Below are positions 12,484 to 23,900 of a DNA stretch of 64,000 nt, piece by piece; position 1 is the stretch's first letter, and each line of letters opens with the position of its first letter. Made by a program: the position numbers and the translations under genes. The notes beneath the pieces were generated by a model that did no database searches, had not been told where the DNA came from, and worked only from the letters and a program-made list of their open reading frames with translations. The DNA comes from Xanthomonas sp. DAR 35659 (GTDB lineage: Bacteria; Pseudomonadota; Gammaproteobacteria; Xanthomonadales; Xanthomonadaceae): NCBI RefSeq assembly GCF_041242975.1, contig NZ_CP162488.1:2594001-2658000 (forward strand), in the 5' to 3' direction.

Positions 12484-15400
12484 TCAGATCTCCTCTTCGA
12501 CGATGTCTTCGTCGAGTGATTCTTCCGCCTTGGCCACCGCCAGGAAGCGCTCGATGATGCGAGCCTGCGCGGCGATGCTGCGATGCGCGAACAGGGTTCC
12601 GACCGGCACGGCCACCTCGCATTCGGCGCGGATCCTGCTCTGCAGCCTGGCCAGGAGCAGCGAGTTGCCGCCGACGGCGAAGAAGTCCTGGTCGCAACCG
12701 AACACCGCATGCGGCAGCAGGCCCTGCCACACGCGATGCAGCATGTGCTCGATCTCGCTGCGCGGCGGCGACTGCCGGTCCGCGTCCGGCGCCGGAACCG
12801 GCAGCGGCAACGCCGCGCGGTCGAGTTTGCCGTTGCCGGTCAACGGCAGCGCAGGCAGGAACACGATCGCGGCGGGCAGCATGTACGCCGGCAGGCGGCC
12901 GGACAGCGCCTCCTTCAGCGCGGTGGCGTCGAACGCGGCGCCGGGACGCAGAACCGCATACAGCACCAGATCCAGGCCGCCACCGGAGACGAGCTCGCGC
13001 GCCACCACGGCGGCCTCGGCGATCTCGGCGCAGTGGCGCGCGGCAGCCTCGATCTCGCCAGGCTCGATGCGCACGCCGCGGATCTTGAGTTGATCGTCGT
13101 TGCGGCCAAGGAATTCCAGCACGCCGTCGTCCAACCATCGCGCCACGTCGCCGGAGCGGTACATGCGCGCCTCGGGCTTCGCGCTGAACGGATCGAGCAC
13201 GAAGCGCTCGGCGGTCAGCGCCGGCTGATTGAGATAGCCGCGGGCGACGCCCGCACCGCCGATGTGGAGCTCGCCGGCAACACCGACCGGTACGGGTTCT
13301 CCCAGCGCATCGAGGACATAGATCGAGGCGTTGGCGATGGGCCGGCCGATGGGCACGGTGTCGGCGTGGCCTAGCCAGTCCGTGGCGGAAAAGGCCGTGC
13401 AGCCGACCACGGTCTCGGTCGGGCCGTACTCGTTGATGATGCGCGAGGCCGGGGAGACCGCGCGCCAGCGCGCCACGGTGGCGCTGGGAAGCGCTTCGCC
13501 GCCCACCACGAACAGATGCGGCGGGCAGCTGTCTTCCTGCAGACCGTGGCCAAGGACCGCCAGGTGCGCCGGGGTGATCTTGACCAGGCAGGGAGACGGG
13601 GCCGCCAACAAATGCCGCTCCAGCTCCACCACCTCCTGGCCCTGCGGCAACAGCGTGAGTGCGCCGCCAACCAGCAGCGGCACGAAGAGGCTGGTCACGG
13701 TCGCGTCGAAGACCAGCGGCGTGGAGACCACCGCGTCGATGCGCGCGTTTCCAGCGTAGTGGTCGACGGCCCAGTGCAGATAGTTCGCCAGACCGCCGTG
13801 TTCCACCACGACCCCCTTCGGCGTCCCCGTGGAGCCGGAGGTATAGATGACGTACGCGGCGGTGCCCAGCGTCAGGCCTGGCACCGCTGGCTCGTCCTCG
13901 GGCAGCCCGGCGATGTCGGCGGCGGTGCCATCCAGCGGCAGCACCGGGCATGGCGCGTCGTGCAGGGCCAGCGACGACCGCGTCAGCATCAGCACCGGCT
14001 GGCAGTCGTTCAACTGCGCGTGGAGACGCGCGGCCGGAGCGCCCGGGTCGAGCGGAACGTAGGCGCCTCCGGACTTCAGCACGGCCAGTACCGCCACGAC
14101 CATCTCCGGTCCGCGCTCGATGCACAGCGCGACCCTGGACTCGGGCGTGACGCCGGCGGCCACCAGGCGATGGGCCAGCTGATTGGCCAGCCGCTCTAGC
14201 GTCGCGTAACTCAAGCGCGTGTCGCCGGCGATCACCGCGGGTGCGTCCGGCGTGGCGCGGGCCTGCGCCGCGATGGCGTGGTGGACCGGGCGCAACTGTG
14301 CGCGTTCGACCCATGCCGGGTTGAACTCCTCAACCACGCGGCGTCGTTGCGTCGCCGGCAGGACGTCCAACTGCCGCAGCGGCGTCGCGCCGGCGGCGTC
14401 GGTGTCCTGGGCGAGCCGTGCCAGGGCACCGAAGATCTGGTGAAGATGCGCGTCCAGGCGCTCGATGCTGGCGCGGTCGAAGATGCTGTGGTCGTAGGTC
14501 CAGCTGACCGATGCACCATCCGGCGTCCACCGGCTGTGGATCTCGATGTCGAACTTCACCCCGGTGCCTTCGAAGGCATAGGTCCGTACCTGCGCGCCGG
14601 GTACTTCGAGCAGCGCCCGTTCGTCGCCGCGCTTGAGCCCGTAGTCCGCATCCGCGCTCAGCATGATCTGGAACAACGGCGTGTGCTTCGGGGTGCGCTG
14701 CACCTGCAGGCGATCCACCAGCAGTTCGAACGGGATGTCCTGGTTGGACTGCGCGTCGAGGTGCACCTGCCTGACCTCGGCCAGTAAGTCCCCGAGGGTC
14801 GCATGCGCGGTCGTCAGGCGCAGCACCAGGGTATTGATGAAGAAGCCGATCAACTGCTCGGTCTGCGCCTGGTGGCGATTGGCCACCGGCGTGCCGATCA
14901 GCACCTTGCCGGCATGGCTGTGACGGTCCAGCACCAGGGCCAGCGCCGCGTGGGTCAGCATGAACGGGGTCAGCTGGAAATGCTTCGCCAGCCGCTCCAG
15001 CGCGGCGGCCTCCGCCGCCTGGACGCGGCTGATGACGCTGCTGCCGACATGCGCCTTGGTCTCAGGCCGGGGTCGGTCCAGGCGCAAGCCATGGACGGGC
15101 GGCGCGTCGGCCAGTTGGGTGAGCCAGTATTGCAACTGGCGCTCGAACGCATCGCTGCCCATCCATTGCCGCTGCCAGTGCGCATAGTCCGCGTACTGGA
15201 TCGAGAGCGAGGCCGGCGCTGCGCCGCCCTGAGCGAGATGGCGGTAGGCGACGACGAACTCGTTGACCAGCAGATCCTGCGACCAGCCATCGCAGGCGAT
15301 GTGGTGCACGTTGAACAGCAGCACGCCCTGCGCATGCCCTGCCCCGTCGCGGCCGGTGTCGAAGTAGGTCGCGCGCACCATCAGGTCCTGCGCCAGGTTG

Positions 15401-17853
15401 AACGGACGCGTCAGTTCCTCCTGGATGAGCCGCGACAGGCGCGGCTCGCGTTCGCCGGGCGGCAGCGCCGCCAGATCGTGGCGCAGCACATGGAACCGTT
15501 CTTGCTCGAGCACGCGTTGCACGACGCCGTCGTCGTCGGTGGCGTAGACGCTGCGTAGCACTTCATGGCGCTGGATCACCAACCCCATCGCGCGTTCGGC
15601 GAGATCGAGATCAAGCGTCCCGGTCAGCTGGAACAGCGCCGGCATGTTGTACTCGGGGCTGCCGCCGTTGAGCTGGTCGATGAACCATACCCGCTCCTGG
15701 GCGAACGACAGCGCCATCCGCGCGCCCGCCGGCCGTACCGGAATCAGCGGGCGCTTTCCGAGGCCGCGCGCCTCGAGCACGAGCGCATAGTCGGCCAGGA
15801 CCGTGTGCTCGAAGATGTCGCGGATCTGCATTTCCACCGAGCACAGTTCGGACAGCCTGGAGGTGGCGCGCATCGCCTTGATGGAGTTGCCGCCTCGGTC
15901 GAAGAAGTCGTCGGTGAGGCCCAGGCCGGGACATTCGAGCATCTCGCTCCACACGGCTGCGACCCGCCGCTGCGCCTCCGTCTCGAGCGGAAAGTGCACC
16001 GTCGGCAATTTCCTGTGGTCCAGCCGGCCCGCCCCGCGCAGACAATCCGCGCCGACCAGCGACCAAGCATGCGGCACCCAGTCCTGGCCGAGCGTCGCTG
16101 CGACCTGCCGCTCCACCGCCAGTTGGCGTTGGCGCAGCGCCTGGGCGTCGGGCGCCGCATCGGCCAACAGGTGCAGCACGTGGCGTGGCGCCGTGCTGCC
16201 GCCCTGCCTGATCCAGGCCAGCGGGCAGCCGGGGAAGGCGTCCTGGGCGATCGCCAGCGCCTGCCTGAGCGCATCCTCCGGCCCGTCGCCGATGCGCGTG
16301 GTGCGCGGGACCAGTCCCGGGAACTCCAGTGCGGCCACGTCCTCCACATCGCCAGCCGCCAGTTGCCGCAAGGCGGCAAGACAGGCGTCGGCCAGCATCT
16401 GCACGGTGCCCGCCAGGAACAGGCGATCGGCATACTTCCAGCTCAGCGTCAGGCCGTCGGCATCCTGCAGCGCCACGATCTCCAGGTCGTACTTGATCAG
16501 CGGCGGCTGCGCGAGCGCGGACAGCGCGACCTCGCCCAGGCGTGGCGCCGCGTCCACGGCGTTCTGCAGATTGAACACGGTCTGGAACAGCGGCGAGTGC
16601 CCCATCGATTGCTCGATGTCCAGCGACTCCAGCAGATACCCTAGCGGCAAGGCCTGCATGGACAGCGCTTGGAGCGTGCGCTCGCGGGACTGCGCCAGAT
16701 ACGTTGCCAAGGGCCCCTGCGCCGGGCAGCGGGTGCGCAGCGGCAGCACATTCACGAACAGCCCGACGATGCCGTGCGTCGCTTCGCGGTCGCGGCCGGA
16801 AATGGGGGTGCCGATGACGACGTCGTCGCGATCGGCCCAACGCCCGATCATCAGCGCCAGGATCGCCTGCATCAGCATGAACAGGGTCATGTTGTGCTGC
16901 TTGGCCAGGGTGGACAGCCGGGCCAGGTCGCCGGCGTCGAGCCGGGTTTCCACCGTCGCGCCGGAGGCGACGAACACCGGCGGGCGCGCCAGGTCGGTCG
17001 GCAGCAGCGGCGCGCTCGGCACGCCATCCAGGGTCGCCTTCCAATACGCCAGTTCCTGTGCGAATCGGCCCTGCGCCAGCGCACGGCGCTGGCTGTAGGC
17101 GTAGTCGCCGTAACCGAGCGACAGCGGCGGCAGGCGTGGCGCGATCCCTGCGCGCAGGGCCTCGTAGACGGCGCAGATCTCCGCGACCAGCAGTTCCTGC
17201 GACCAGCCATCGGAGGCGATGTGATGGATCGTGATCGACAGGACGTGGCGCCCCGACGAACAAATGAAACACGCCACCCGCAGAGGAAGGTCGTGGCCAA
17301 GATCGAACCGCCTGGACCGTTCGGTCGCCAGGCGCGCGGACAGTTCCTTCTGCTGCCCGGCATCGTTGAGCCAGCTCAGATCGATCACGTGCAACTGGAA
17401 CCGCGTCGCATCCACCACGCGCTGCACGATGCCGCCGTCCTCGCCGGGCGCATACAGCGTACGCAGGATCGCGTGGCGCTCGACGATGACCTCCAGGGTA
17501 CGGCGCAGCGCGTCGTGGTCCAGCGGCCCACGCATGTCGAAGGTGTTGGTGATGTTGTACTGGCCCTGCTCGCTGATGGTGTGGCCCAGCCACACCTGCT
17601 GCTGTTGCAGCGAAAGCGGCAGGTCCTCGGCGTCGGGAGCGGCGTCGAGCGGCCAGGTGCCGGCGTCGGCGTCGGTCGCGTCCGCCATTGCGCCGAGATA
17701 CGCGATGATGTCGCCCTTGTGCGCGGCGATCTCCGCGCGCAACTCGTCCGACAGCGCGCCATCGGCGGCCGTGTAGGCGAGCTTGCCTTGTTTGAGATAC
17801 AGCGCGACCTGCGCCTGCAGCGCACGCTCGATGATGCCTTCCACCTTCTTCAT
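12484..17853 (-). CDS. NRPS subunit E: C-(A lost)-T-C-A-T
   Basis: NRPS of 1,789 residues. It starts with a TubC-like docking domain (1-60), then C (HHIASDGWS near 209), a stretch of about 140 residues, T (GGNSI near 653), C (HHIACDGWS near 848), A ([11 protein letters not shown] near 1334) and T (GGNSL near 1725). The first module has no adenylation domain. In its place (about 480-620) only a tail like the end of an A domain remains, including GRLDHRKLP near 606, which resembles core A10 with its Lys; cores A1 to A9 are absent. The frame is unbroken, so this is a clean in-frame loss and not a frameshift. The second A code is DATKVGEVGK (Asn). ATG at 17853 is preferred over GTG at 17865 because a GGGGG tract sits just upstream. 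The gene follows subunit D after 84 bp, the largest gap in the operon. Confidence 0.94.
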   Translation of the reverse strand: MKKVEGIIERALQAQVALYLKQGKLAYTAADGALSDELRAEIAAHKGDIIAYLGAMADATDADAGTWPLDAAPDAEDLPLSLQQQQVWLGHTISEQGQYNITNTFDMRGPLDHDALRRTLEVIVERHAILRTLYAPGEDGGIVQRVVDATRFQLHVIDLSWLNDAGQQKELSARLATERSRRFDLGHDLPLRVACFICSSGRHVLSITIHHIASDGWSQELLVAEICAVYEALRAGIAPRLPPLSLGYGDYAYSQRRALAQGRFAQELAYWKATLDGVPSAPLLPTDLARPPVFVASGATVETRLDAGDLARLSTLAKQHNMTLFMLMQAILALMIGRWADRDDVVIGTPISGRDREATHGIVGLFVNVLPLRTRCPAQGPLATYLAQSRERTLQALSMQALPLGYLLESLDIEQSMGHSPLFQTVFNLQNAVDAAPRLGEVALSALAQPPLIKYDLEIVALQDADGLTLSWKYADRLFLAGTVQMLADACLAALRQLAAGDVEDVAALEFPGLVPRTTRIGDGPEDALRQALAIAQDAFPGCPLAWIRQGGSTAPRHVLHLLADAAPDAQALRQRQLAVERQVAATLGQDWVPHAWSLVGADCLRGAGRLDHRKLPTVHFPLETEAQRRVAAVWSEMLECPGLGLTDDFFDRGGNSIKAMRATSRLSELCSVEMQIRDIFEHTVLADYALVLEARGLGKRPLIPVRPAGARMALSFAQERVWFIDQLNGGSPEYNMPALFQLTGTLDLDLAERAMGLVIQRHEVLRSVYATDDDGVVQRVLEQERFHVLRHDLAALPPGEREPRLSRLIQEELTRPFNLAQDLMVRATYFDTGRDGAGHAQGVLLFNVHHIACDGWSQDLLVNEFVVAYRHLAQGGAAPASLSIQYADYAHWQRQWMGSDAFERQLQYWLTQLADAPPVHGLRLDRPRPETKAHVGSSVISRVQAAEAAALERLAKHFQLTPFMLTHAALALVLDRHSHAGKVLIGTPVANRHQAQTEQLIGFFINTLVLRLTTAHATLGDLLAEVRQVHLDAQSNQDIPFELLVDRLQVQRTPKHTPLFQIMLSADADYGLKRGDERALLEVPGAQVRTYAFEGTGVKFDIEIHSRWTPDGASVSWTYDHSIFDRASIERLDAHLHQIFGALARLAQDTDAAGATPLRQLDVLPATQRRRVVEEFNPAWVERAQLRPVHHAIAAQARATPDAPAVIAGDTRLSYATLERLANQLAHRLVAAGVTPESRVALCIERGPEMVVAVLAVLKSGGAYVPLDPGAPAARLHAQLNDCQPVLMLTRSSLALHDAPCPVLPLDGTAADIAGLPEDEPAVPGLTLGTAAYVIYTSGSTGTPKGVVVEHGGLANYLHWAVDHYAGNARIDAVVSTPLVFDATVTSLFVPLLVGGALTLLPQGQEVVELERHLLAAPSPCLVKITPAHLAVLGHGLQEDSCPPHLFVVGGEALPSATVARWRAVSPASRIINEYGPTETVVGCTAFSATDWLGHADTVPIGRPIANASIYVLDALGEPVPVGVAGELHIGGAGVARGYLNQPALTAERFVLDPFSAKPEARMYRSGDVARWLDDGVLEFLGRNDDQLKIRGVRIEPGEIEAAARHCAEIAEAAVVARELVSGGGLDLVLYAVLRPGAAFDATALKEALSGRLPAYMLPAAIVFLPALPLTGNGKLDRAALPLPVPAPDADRQSPPRSEIEHMLHRVWQGLLPHAVFGCDQDFFAVGGNSLLLARLQSRIRAECEVAVPVGTLFAHRSIAAQARIIERFLAVAKAEESLDEDIVEEEI

Positions 17854-17937
17854 GACTGCCCCCACAGAACGACCCCGGCGATGCCTGGGCCAGGTCCTTG
17901 CAGCAACGGCGCAAGGGATGCTTGACGATCGATCACC

Positions 17938-20900
17938 TCAGAACTCTCCTTCCTCGACGGTCTGCGTCGCGCGCAGCGCATCGCGCATCGAGGACGAGCG
18001 GTCGGTGACCGACAGGCCATCGATGCGCGTGGCGATGTGCGCGACGGTCGGGTTGGCGAAGAATTCGGAGAGCGAGAAAACGCGGTCCGCGACGTTGAAG
18101 CGGGCGCGGATCTTGGCCACCAGGCGGGTCGCGATCAGGGAATCGCCGCCCAGTTCGAAGAAATTGGCGTGCGGATCGATCGGGTGGATGCCGAGCACAT
18201 CCTGCCAGAGCGCGGCCACGGCCCGCTCGGTGGACGGCGGCAGGGCCGCCTGCGACGCGTCCGCCGGGTCCCGCGCGTCGCCGCCGGCGGACACGTCCGC
18301 CAGCGACCCCACCCAGCGGGCGAAGCGCGCATCCAGGTCGGCCGTGGAATTGATCAGGCAGGGCTGGTCGCAATGGCCCATGGCCACGGCGAAGGCGCGC
18401 AGGCCTTCTTCCGGCCGCATGGCGTGGGCCGTGCCCGGCGTCGTGTCCGCGCCGAAGTTCCAGCCGTCCCAGGCCACGCTGAACCACTGTTCGTGCCCTT
18501 GGTTGCGCAGTTGCTGAACGAATGCATCGGCGAAGGCGTTGGCGGCCGCATAGGCGGTGAAGCCAAGTCCGCCCAGCTCGATCGCCAGCGACGACATGAC
18601 CAGGCAGAAGTCGACATCGCGGCCGCGCAGGACCGACTCCAGGTTCATCAGGCCGGCGACCTTGGGCAGGAAATGGATCGCGCAGGCCGTCTCGTCGGTC
18701 TGCGCCAACGGCAGCAGCGCATCGGCGACCACCCCGGCGGCGTGGATGACGCCCGCGACCGGGCCGAACGCCTGCTCGGCCGCGTCCAGCGCGGCGGCAA
18801 GGGCCTGGCGGTCGCCCACGTCCGCATGCAGGAAGCGGATGCCGCCGCCGGCATCCGTTAGCGCCGCGGACGCCGGCTCCCGGCGACCGAGCAGACTGAC
18901 CCGCGCATCGAACTGCTGCGTCAGCCAGGTAGCCAGGACCATTCCGATCCTGCCCGTCCCGCCGGTGATCAGGTAATGCCCGCCGCGTCGCAGGCGCATC
19001 GGGGACGGTGCCGGTGCGACCTCGGCGAGTGGGCGGTATTGCTTCAGCCAACGTGTATTGCCGCGCAACGCCAGCTCGGGAACGCCCGTCGCGCAGGTCA
19101 TCTCCCGCCACAGGCGGATGGCCATGCGCTCGCGCTGGCTGTCATCGGCGAGCGCCGACGCGTCGATGTCGATGAGGCGGCAGGACATCTGCGGCAATTC
19201 CTGCGTGGCGACCCGGCACAGGCCGCGCAGCGTCGCCAGCGCCGGGCGCATCAGTTCCGTGCCGGTCACGCGCAGCGCACGGTCGGTGACCACGGCCAGC
19301 TGCACGGCCAGGCGCGGATGACGGTCGTTGATCGCCTGCAGCAGGCGCAGGAGCGGATAGAGCACGCGGCGCTGGTCCTGCGCGAACCGCGCGTGCTCGT
19401 CCATCGCGGTCACCGCGTGCAGCGGCCACAGGCAGACGATGGCGACGGAGGGGCGTCCGTCGAGATCCTGCAGCAGTGCCTCCCGCCGCGCGTCGTCCGG
19501 GAAGGTCGTGCTGCCGTCCCCGCCTTGGTCCGCGAGCAGGATGCCGCCGTGCGCGGCGATGCGCCTGGACAATGCATCGCCGAGGCCGAGGTCGTCTGCA
19601 AGCACGACCCAGGCATCGGCGAGCGTTGCATCGTCCGCGCCCGCGTCGCCGAGGTTGGGGACCAATCGCCACTGCGGCACGTAGAACCAGTCGCGCGCCT
19701 CCGTCGAACGCGTGCCGCTGGCGGCCGCGGCGGTCGCCAGCGGCGCGCGCGGCGCAAGCCAATGGCGCGCACGGTCGAACCGATAGGTCGGCAGTGCGAT
19801 GCGCCGCGGCTGCTCCGTGCCTCGCAGGCTGGACCAGTCGATGGCCAGGCCGGCGGACCACAGCCTGCCCAGCGCCTGCTTCCAGTGCCGGGCGTCGGAC
19901 GTGGCGTCCTGCGCACCGCGCATGCAGGACAGCACGACGGCACCGGCGGCATCGCGATGGCGGCGCACCAGGTTGCCGAGCGCGTTGCCGGGCCCCGCTT
20001 CGATGAAGACCGCGCGGGAGTTGGTGGCGGCCAGATGGGCGCACAGCGTCTGCACGCCTTGCTCGAACTTCACCGGTGCCAGCATGTGCGCCACCCAATA
20101 CTCCGGATCGCACGCCTGCTCGGCCGTGATGAACGTGCCGGTAAGATTGGAGACGAAAGCGTGCCGGGGCGGCTGCAGCGGAATCGTCGCCAGCACCGCG
20201 CGCAACCCTTGCGCGGCGGCATCCATCATCGGCGAATGGAAGGCATGCGAGGTCTGCAGGCGACGGTGCGCGATGCCGGCGCCGTCCAGTGCGGCCTCGG
20301 CCTGGCCGATCGCGGCGTGGGGGCCGGACAGCACATGGCTGTCCGCGCCGTTGAGCGCGGCCAGCGCGAGCGTGCCGGACGCGACCAGGTGCCGGGTGTG
20401 CTCCGCTGCGGCAGCGACCGCCAGCATCGCCCCGGGCGGGCTCTGCTCCATGCACCTGGCGCGTGCGCAGATCAGGCGGACGGCGTCCTCCAGCGAGAAC
20501 ACGCCGGCGATGCAGGCGGCCACGTACTCGCCGAGGCTGTGCCCGAGCATCGCGTCGGGAACGACACCGCTGCCCATCAGTTCGGCGGCGGCCGCATGGC
20601 ACACCGTGAACAGAAGCGGCTGCGCGACGCTGGTCGCGCGCAGGCGCTCCTCGTCCCCTGCCAGCAGGGCGCGCAGGTCGAAGCCGGCGTGCTGCTTGAC
20701 CAGGGTGCGGCACGCCTCGAAGGCTTGCGTGTAGCGGGGCGCGACATCGAGCAGTTGCAGGCCCATGCCGGCGTACTGCGCGCCCTGCCCCGGGAACAGG
20801 AAGACCGCCGCGGACGTGCCATCGGCGCGCTCGCGGACGCCGGCCTGGGCGAGCCGCGCCAGGCCGGCCGCCGCGTCGTCCATCTCCTCCGCCACCACGA

Positions 20901-23900
20901 AGGTCCGCCATGCGTGTGCCTGGCGTCCCTCCTGCAGGGTGAAGGCGATATCGGCCAACGACTGCTCGGGAGCCGCCACGAGCCGTGTGCGCAGGGCGGC
21001 GATGGCCGCGTCCAATGCGGTCGGAGTCAGCGCCGAGAGCGGAAGTATCTGGGGGCGTGTGGTCGGCTGCGGCCGTGCCGGCAGCGGTGGCGCCTGCTCG
21101 ATGATCACGTGGACATTGCTGCCGCCGATGCCGAATGCGCTGATGCCGGCGCGGCGCGGCGCGCCGTCCTGCGGCGTCCAGGCCTGCACCTGCTGCGGGA
21201 ACCGGAACGGCGTTCGCGCCATGTCCATCAGTGGATTGGGCGCGGCATAGTGCAGGCAGGGCGGGAATTCGCCGTGCCTCACCACCTGCACCGCCTTGAT
21301 CAACCCGGCTACCCCCGCGGCGGCATCCAGATGGCCGATGTTGGGCTTCAAGGTGCCCAGCACGCAGCTGTCGGCGGCTGCGCCGTCGAATACCTTGCGC
21401 AGCGCCCGATACTCGACCGGATCGCCGAGCGGCGTACCGGTTCCGTGCGTCTCCACGTATTGGATATCGCGCGCTTGCAGGCCCGCGTCCTGCAGGGCGG
21501 CCTGGATCACCGCCACCTGGCCGCTCACGCTCGGCGCGGTGTAGCCGGCCTTGTGCGCCCCGTCGTTGTTCGATGCGCTGCCGACGATCACGGCCAGCAC
21601 CGGGTCGCGGTCGCGCTGCGCATCCTCGAGGCGCTTGAGCAGCACCAGGCCCGCGCCGTTGCCGCCGCGCGTGCCCTGCGCCTGCGCGTCGAATGCTCTA
21701 CAGTGACCGTCCGGCGATTCGATGCCGCCCTCCTGGTGGAGATAGCCGCTGGGTCCGAATTCGGAAATGCCCGCGCCGCCGGCCAGCGCCATGGCGCACT
21801 CGCCGCGGCGCAGGCTCGCGACCGCCTGGTGCACGGCGACCAGCGAGGTGGAACAGGCGGTGGCGATATTGATCGCAGGGCCGGTCAGGTCGAGCTTGTA
21901 GGCGATGCGCGTGGCGAGATAGTGATTGCTGTTGGCATGCATCACCGCCAGGCCCAGGTCGCGCACCAGGCGCATGTTGGACAGCAGATTGTTGGCCAGG
22001 TAGGTGCTCTCGCCGCATCCGACGAAGACGCCGCAGTGCCTGGCCTGCGCGCCGTTCCCGTAGCCTGCGGACTCCAGCGCCTCCACCGCCAGTTCCATCA
22101 GCACGCGGTGTTGCGGATCGAGGATCTCCGCCTCGCGCGGCGTCATCCGGAAGTACCCGGCGTCGAAGGACTGCACGTCCTCCAGCAGCGCGGCGGACGC
22201 CACGAACGCTGGATCCGCCGCGACCGCCGCGGCGATGCCATTGGCCTGCAGTTCGGCCTGGCTGAAGGTTGCCAGGGCTTCGTGGCCTGCGCGCAGGTTC
22301 GACCACAGTGCGTCGGGATCGCCCGCGTCGGGAAATCTGCCCGCCATCGCGACGATCGCGATCGGTGCCTGCGGGTTGCGGCCGGCGTGCGGAGCGTCCG
22401 GCGAGCCCTGCGCCATCACCGCCGCGCGCGCGGCCTGTGGATCCAGGTGCATGGCCAGCGCCGCGATCGAGGGATGTTCGAAGAACGCGGTGATGTCCAG
22501 CGCGTGCCCGAGCCGCGACTGGATCTCCGCGCGCAACCTGACGAACAGCAGCGAGTTCGCGCCCGCATCGAGGAAGTTGTCATGGACGCCGATGGCGTCG
22601 TGACCGACCACGTCTTTCCACACGGCGACCAGTGCCGCTTCCAGTTGCGAGCGCGGCATGGCCGCCTCGGCCGAGCCGGGGCCGGAGCGCTGCACGCGCG
22701 GCAGCGCCGCCTTGTCCACCTTGCCGTTGACCGTCAACGGCAGCTGCGCGACGCGCTCGAACAGGGTCGGCACCATGTACTCCGGCAGGCTCGCGGCCAG
22801 TTGCTGGCGCAGCCCGTGCCGCACGTCCTGCGCGTCGTCGGGATCGGTCTGCACGAACGCCACCAGCTGCCGCTGCGCGGCGTCGCCCTGCACGACCACG
22901 GCCGCCTCGCGCACCCCCGGAAGGCGGCGCAGGGCCGATTCGATTTCGCCGATCTCGATGCGGTAGCCCCTGATCTTCACCTGGTCGTCCAGGCGGCGAA
23001 TGAACTCGAAGTTGCCGTCGTGACGCAGTCGCACCAGGTCGCCGCTGCGATAGGCGCGCGCGCCCTGTTCCACGTCGGCGAGCTGGATGAAGCGCTCGGC
23101 GCTGACCGCGGGCAGGTTGAGATAGCCCTCGGCCAGTCCGGCGCCGGTGATGTGCAGCTCGCCCGCGGTGCCTGGAGGCGCCAGGCGTCCGTCGTTGACC
23201 GCATACATGCCGACGTTTCCGATCGGGCGCCCGATCGCGACCGGTCCGGTCGTCGGCAGATCGCCGCTGTGCGCGTCGATGGTGAACACCGAACAGCCCA
23301 CGACGGTTTCGGTCGGGCCATATTCGTTGACATAGGTGGCGCGTGGCAGCCAGCGCGAGCGCCATTGGTGCAGGACGGCGTAATCCAGCTGTTCGCCGCC
23401 GATGACCAGAACGTGCCGGGCCATGGATGCCGCCCGCCCCGCGCACGCATGGCCGAGCGCGGACAGATGCGCCGGCGTGATCTTGAACAGCCACGCATGC
23501 GCATCGTCGAACAGATGTTCCTCCAGCCCACGGAACACGGCATCGAGGTCGCTTCCCAGCAATTTCACCCGCTGGCCGGCCAGCAACGGGGTCAAAAGCG
23601 AAGTGATGGTGGCATCGAAGCCGATGGACGAGCTGACGACGGCGCCGCGCATGTCCTCGCGCAGATAGGTCCGCGCGTGCGCCAGATAGTTGTTCAGCGC
23701 GGCGTGGCTGATGACCGCACCCTTCGGGCGGCCGGTCGAGCCCGATGTATAAAGCACGTAGGCGGCGCGGTCCGCCTGCTGTTGCGTGCTGGCCGCTGTG
23801 TCGGGATGCGCCGGATGCGCCGGATGCAGCGCCACCTGGTCGACCGCCACCACCTGCTGGGTCTGGGGCCAGTCCGCCTCCAGGTCGCGCCCGCCGCAGA

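Noticed and set aside
12483..12710. Longer start for subunit F
   Set aside because: The extra residues are Arg/Ser-rich and overlap the subunit E carrier domain in another frame. A good ribosome site precedes ATG 12482.
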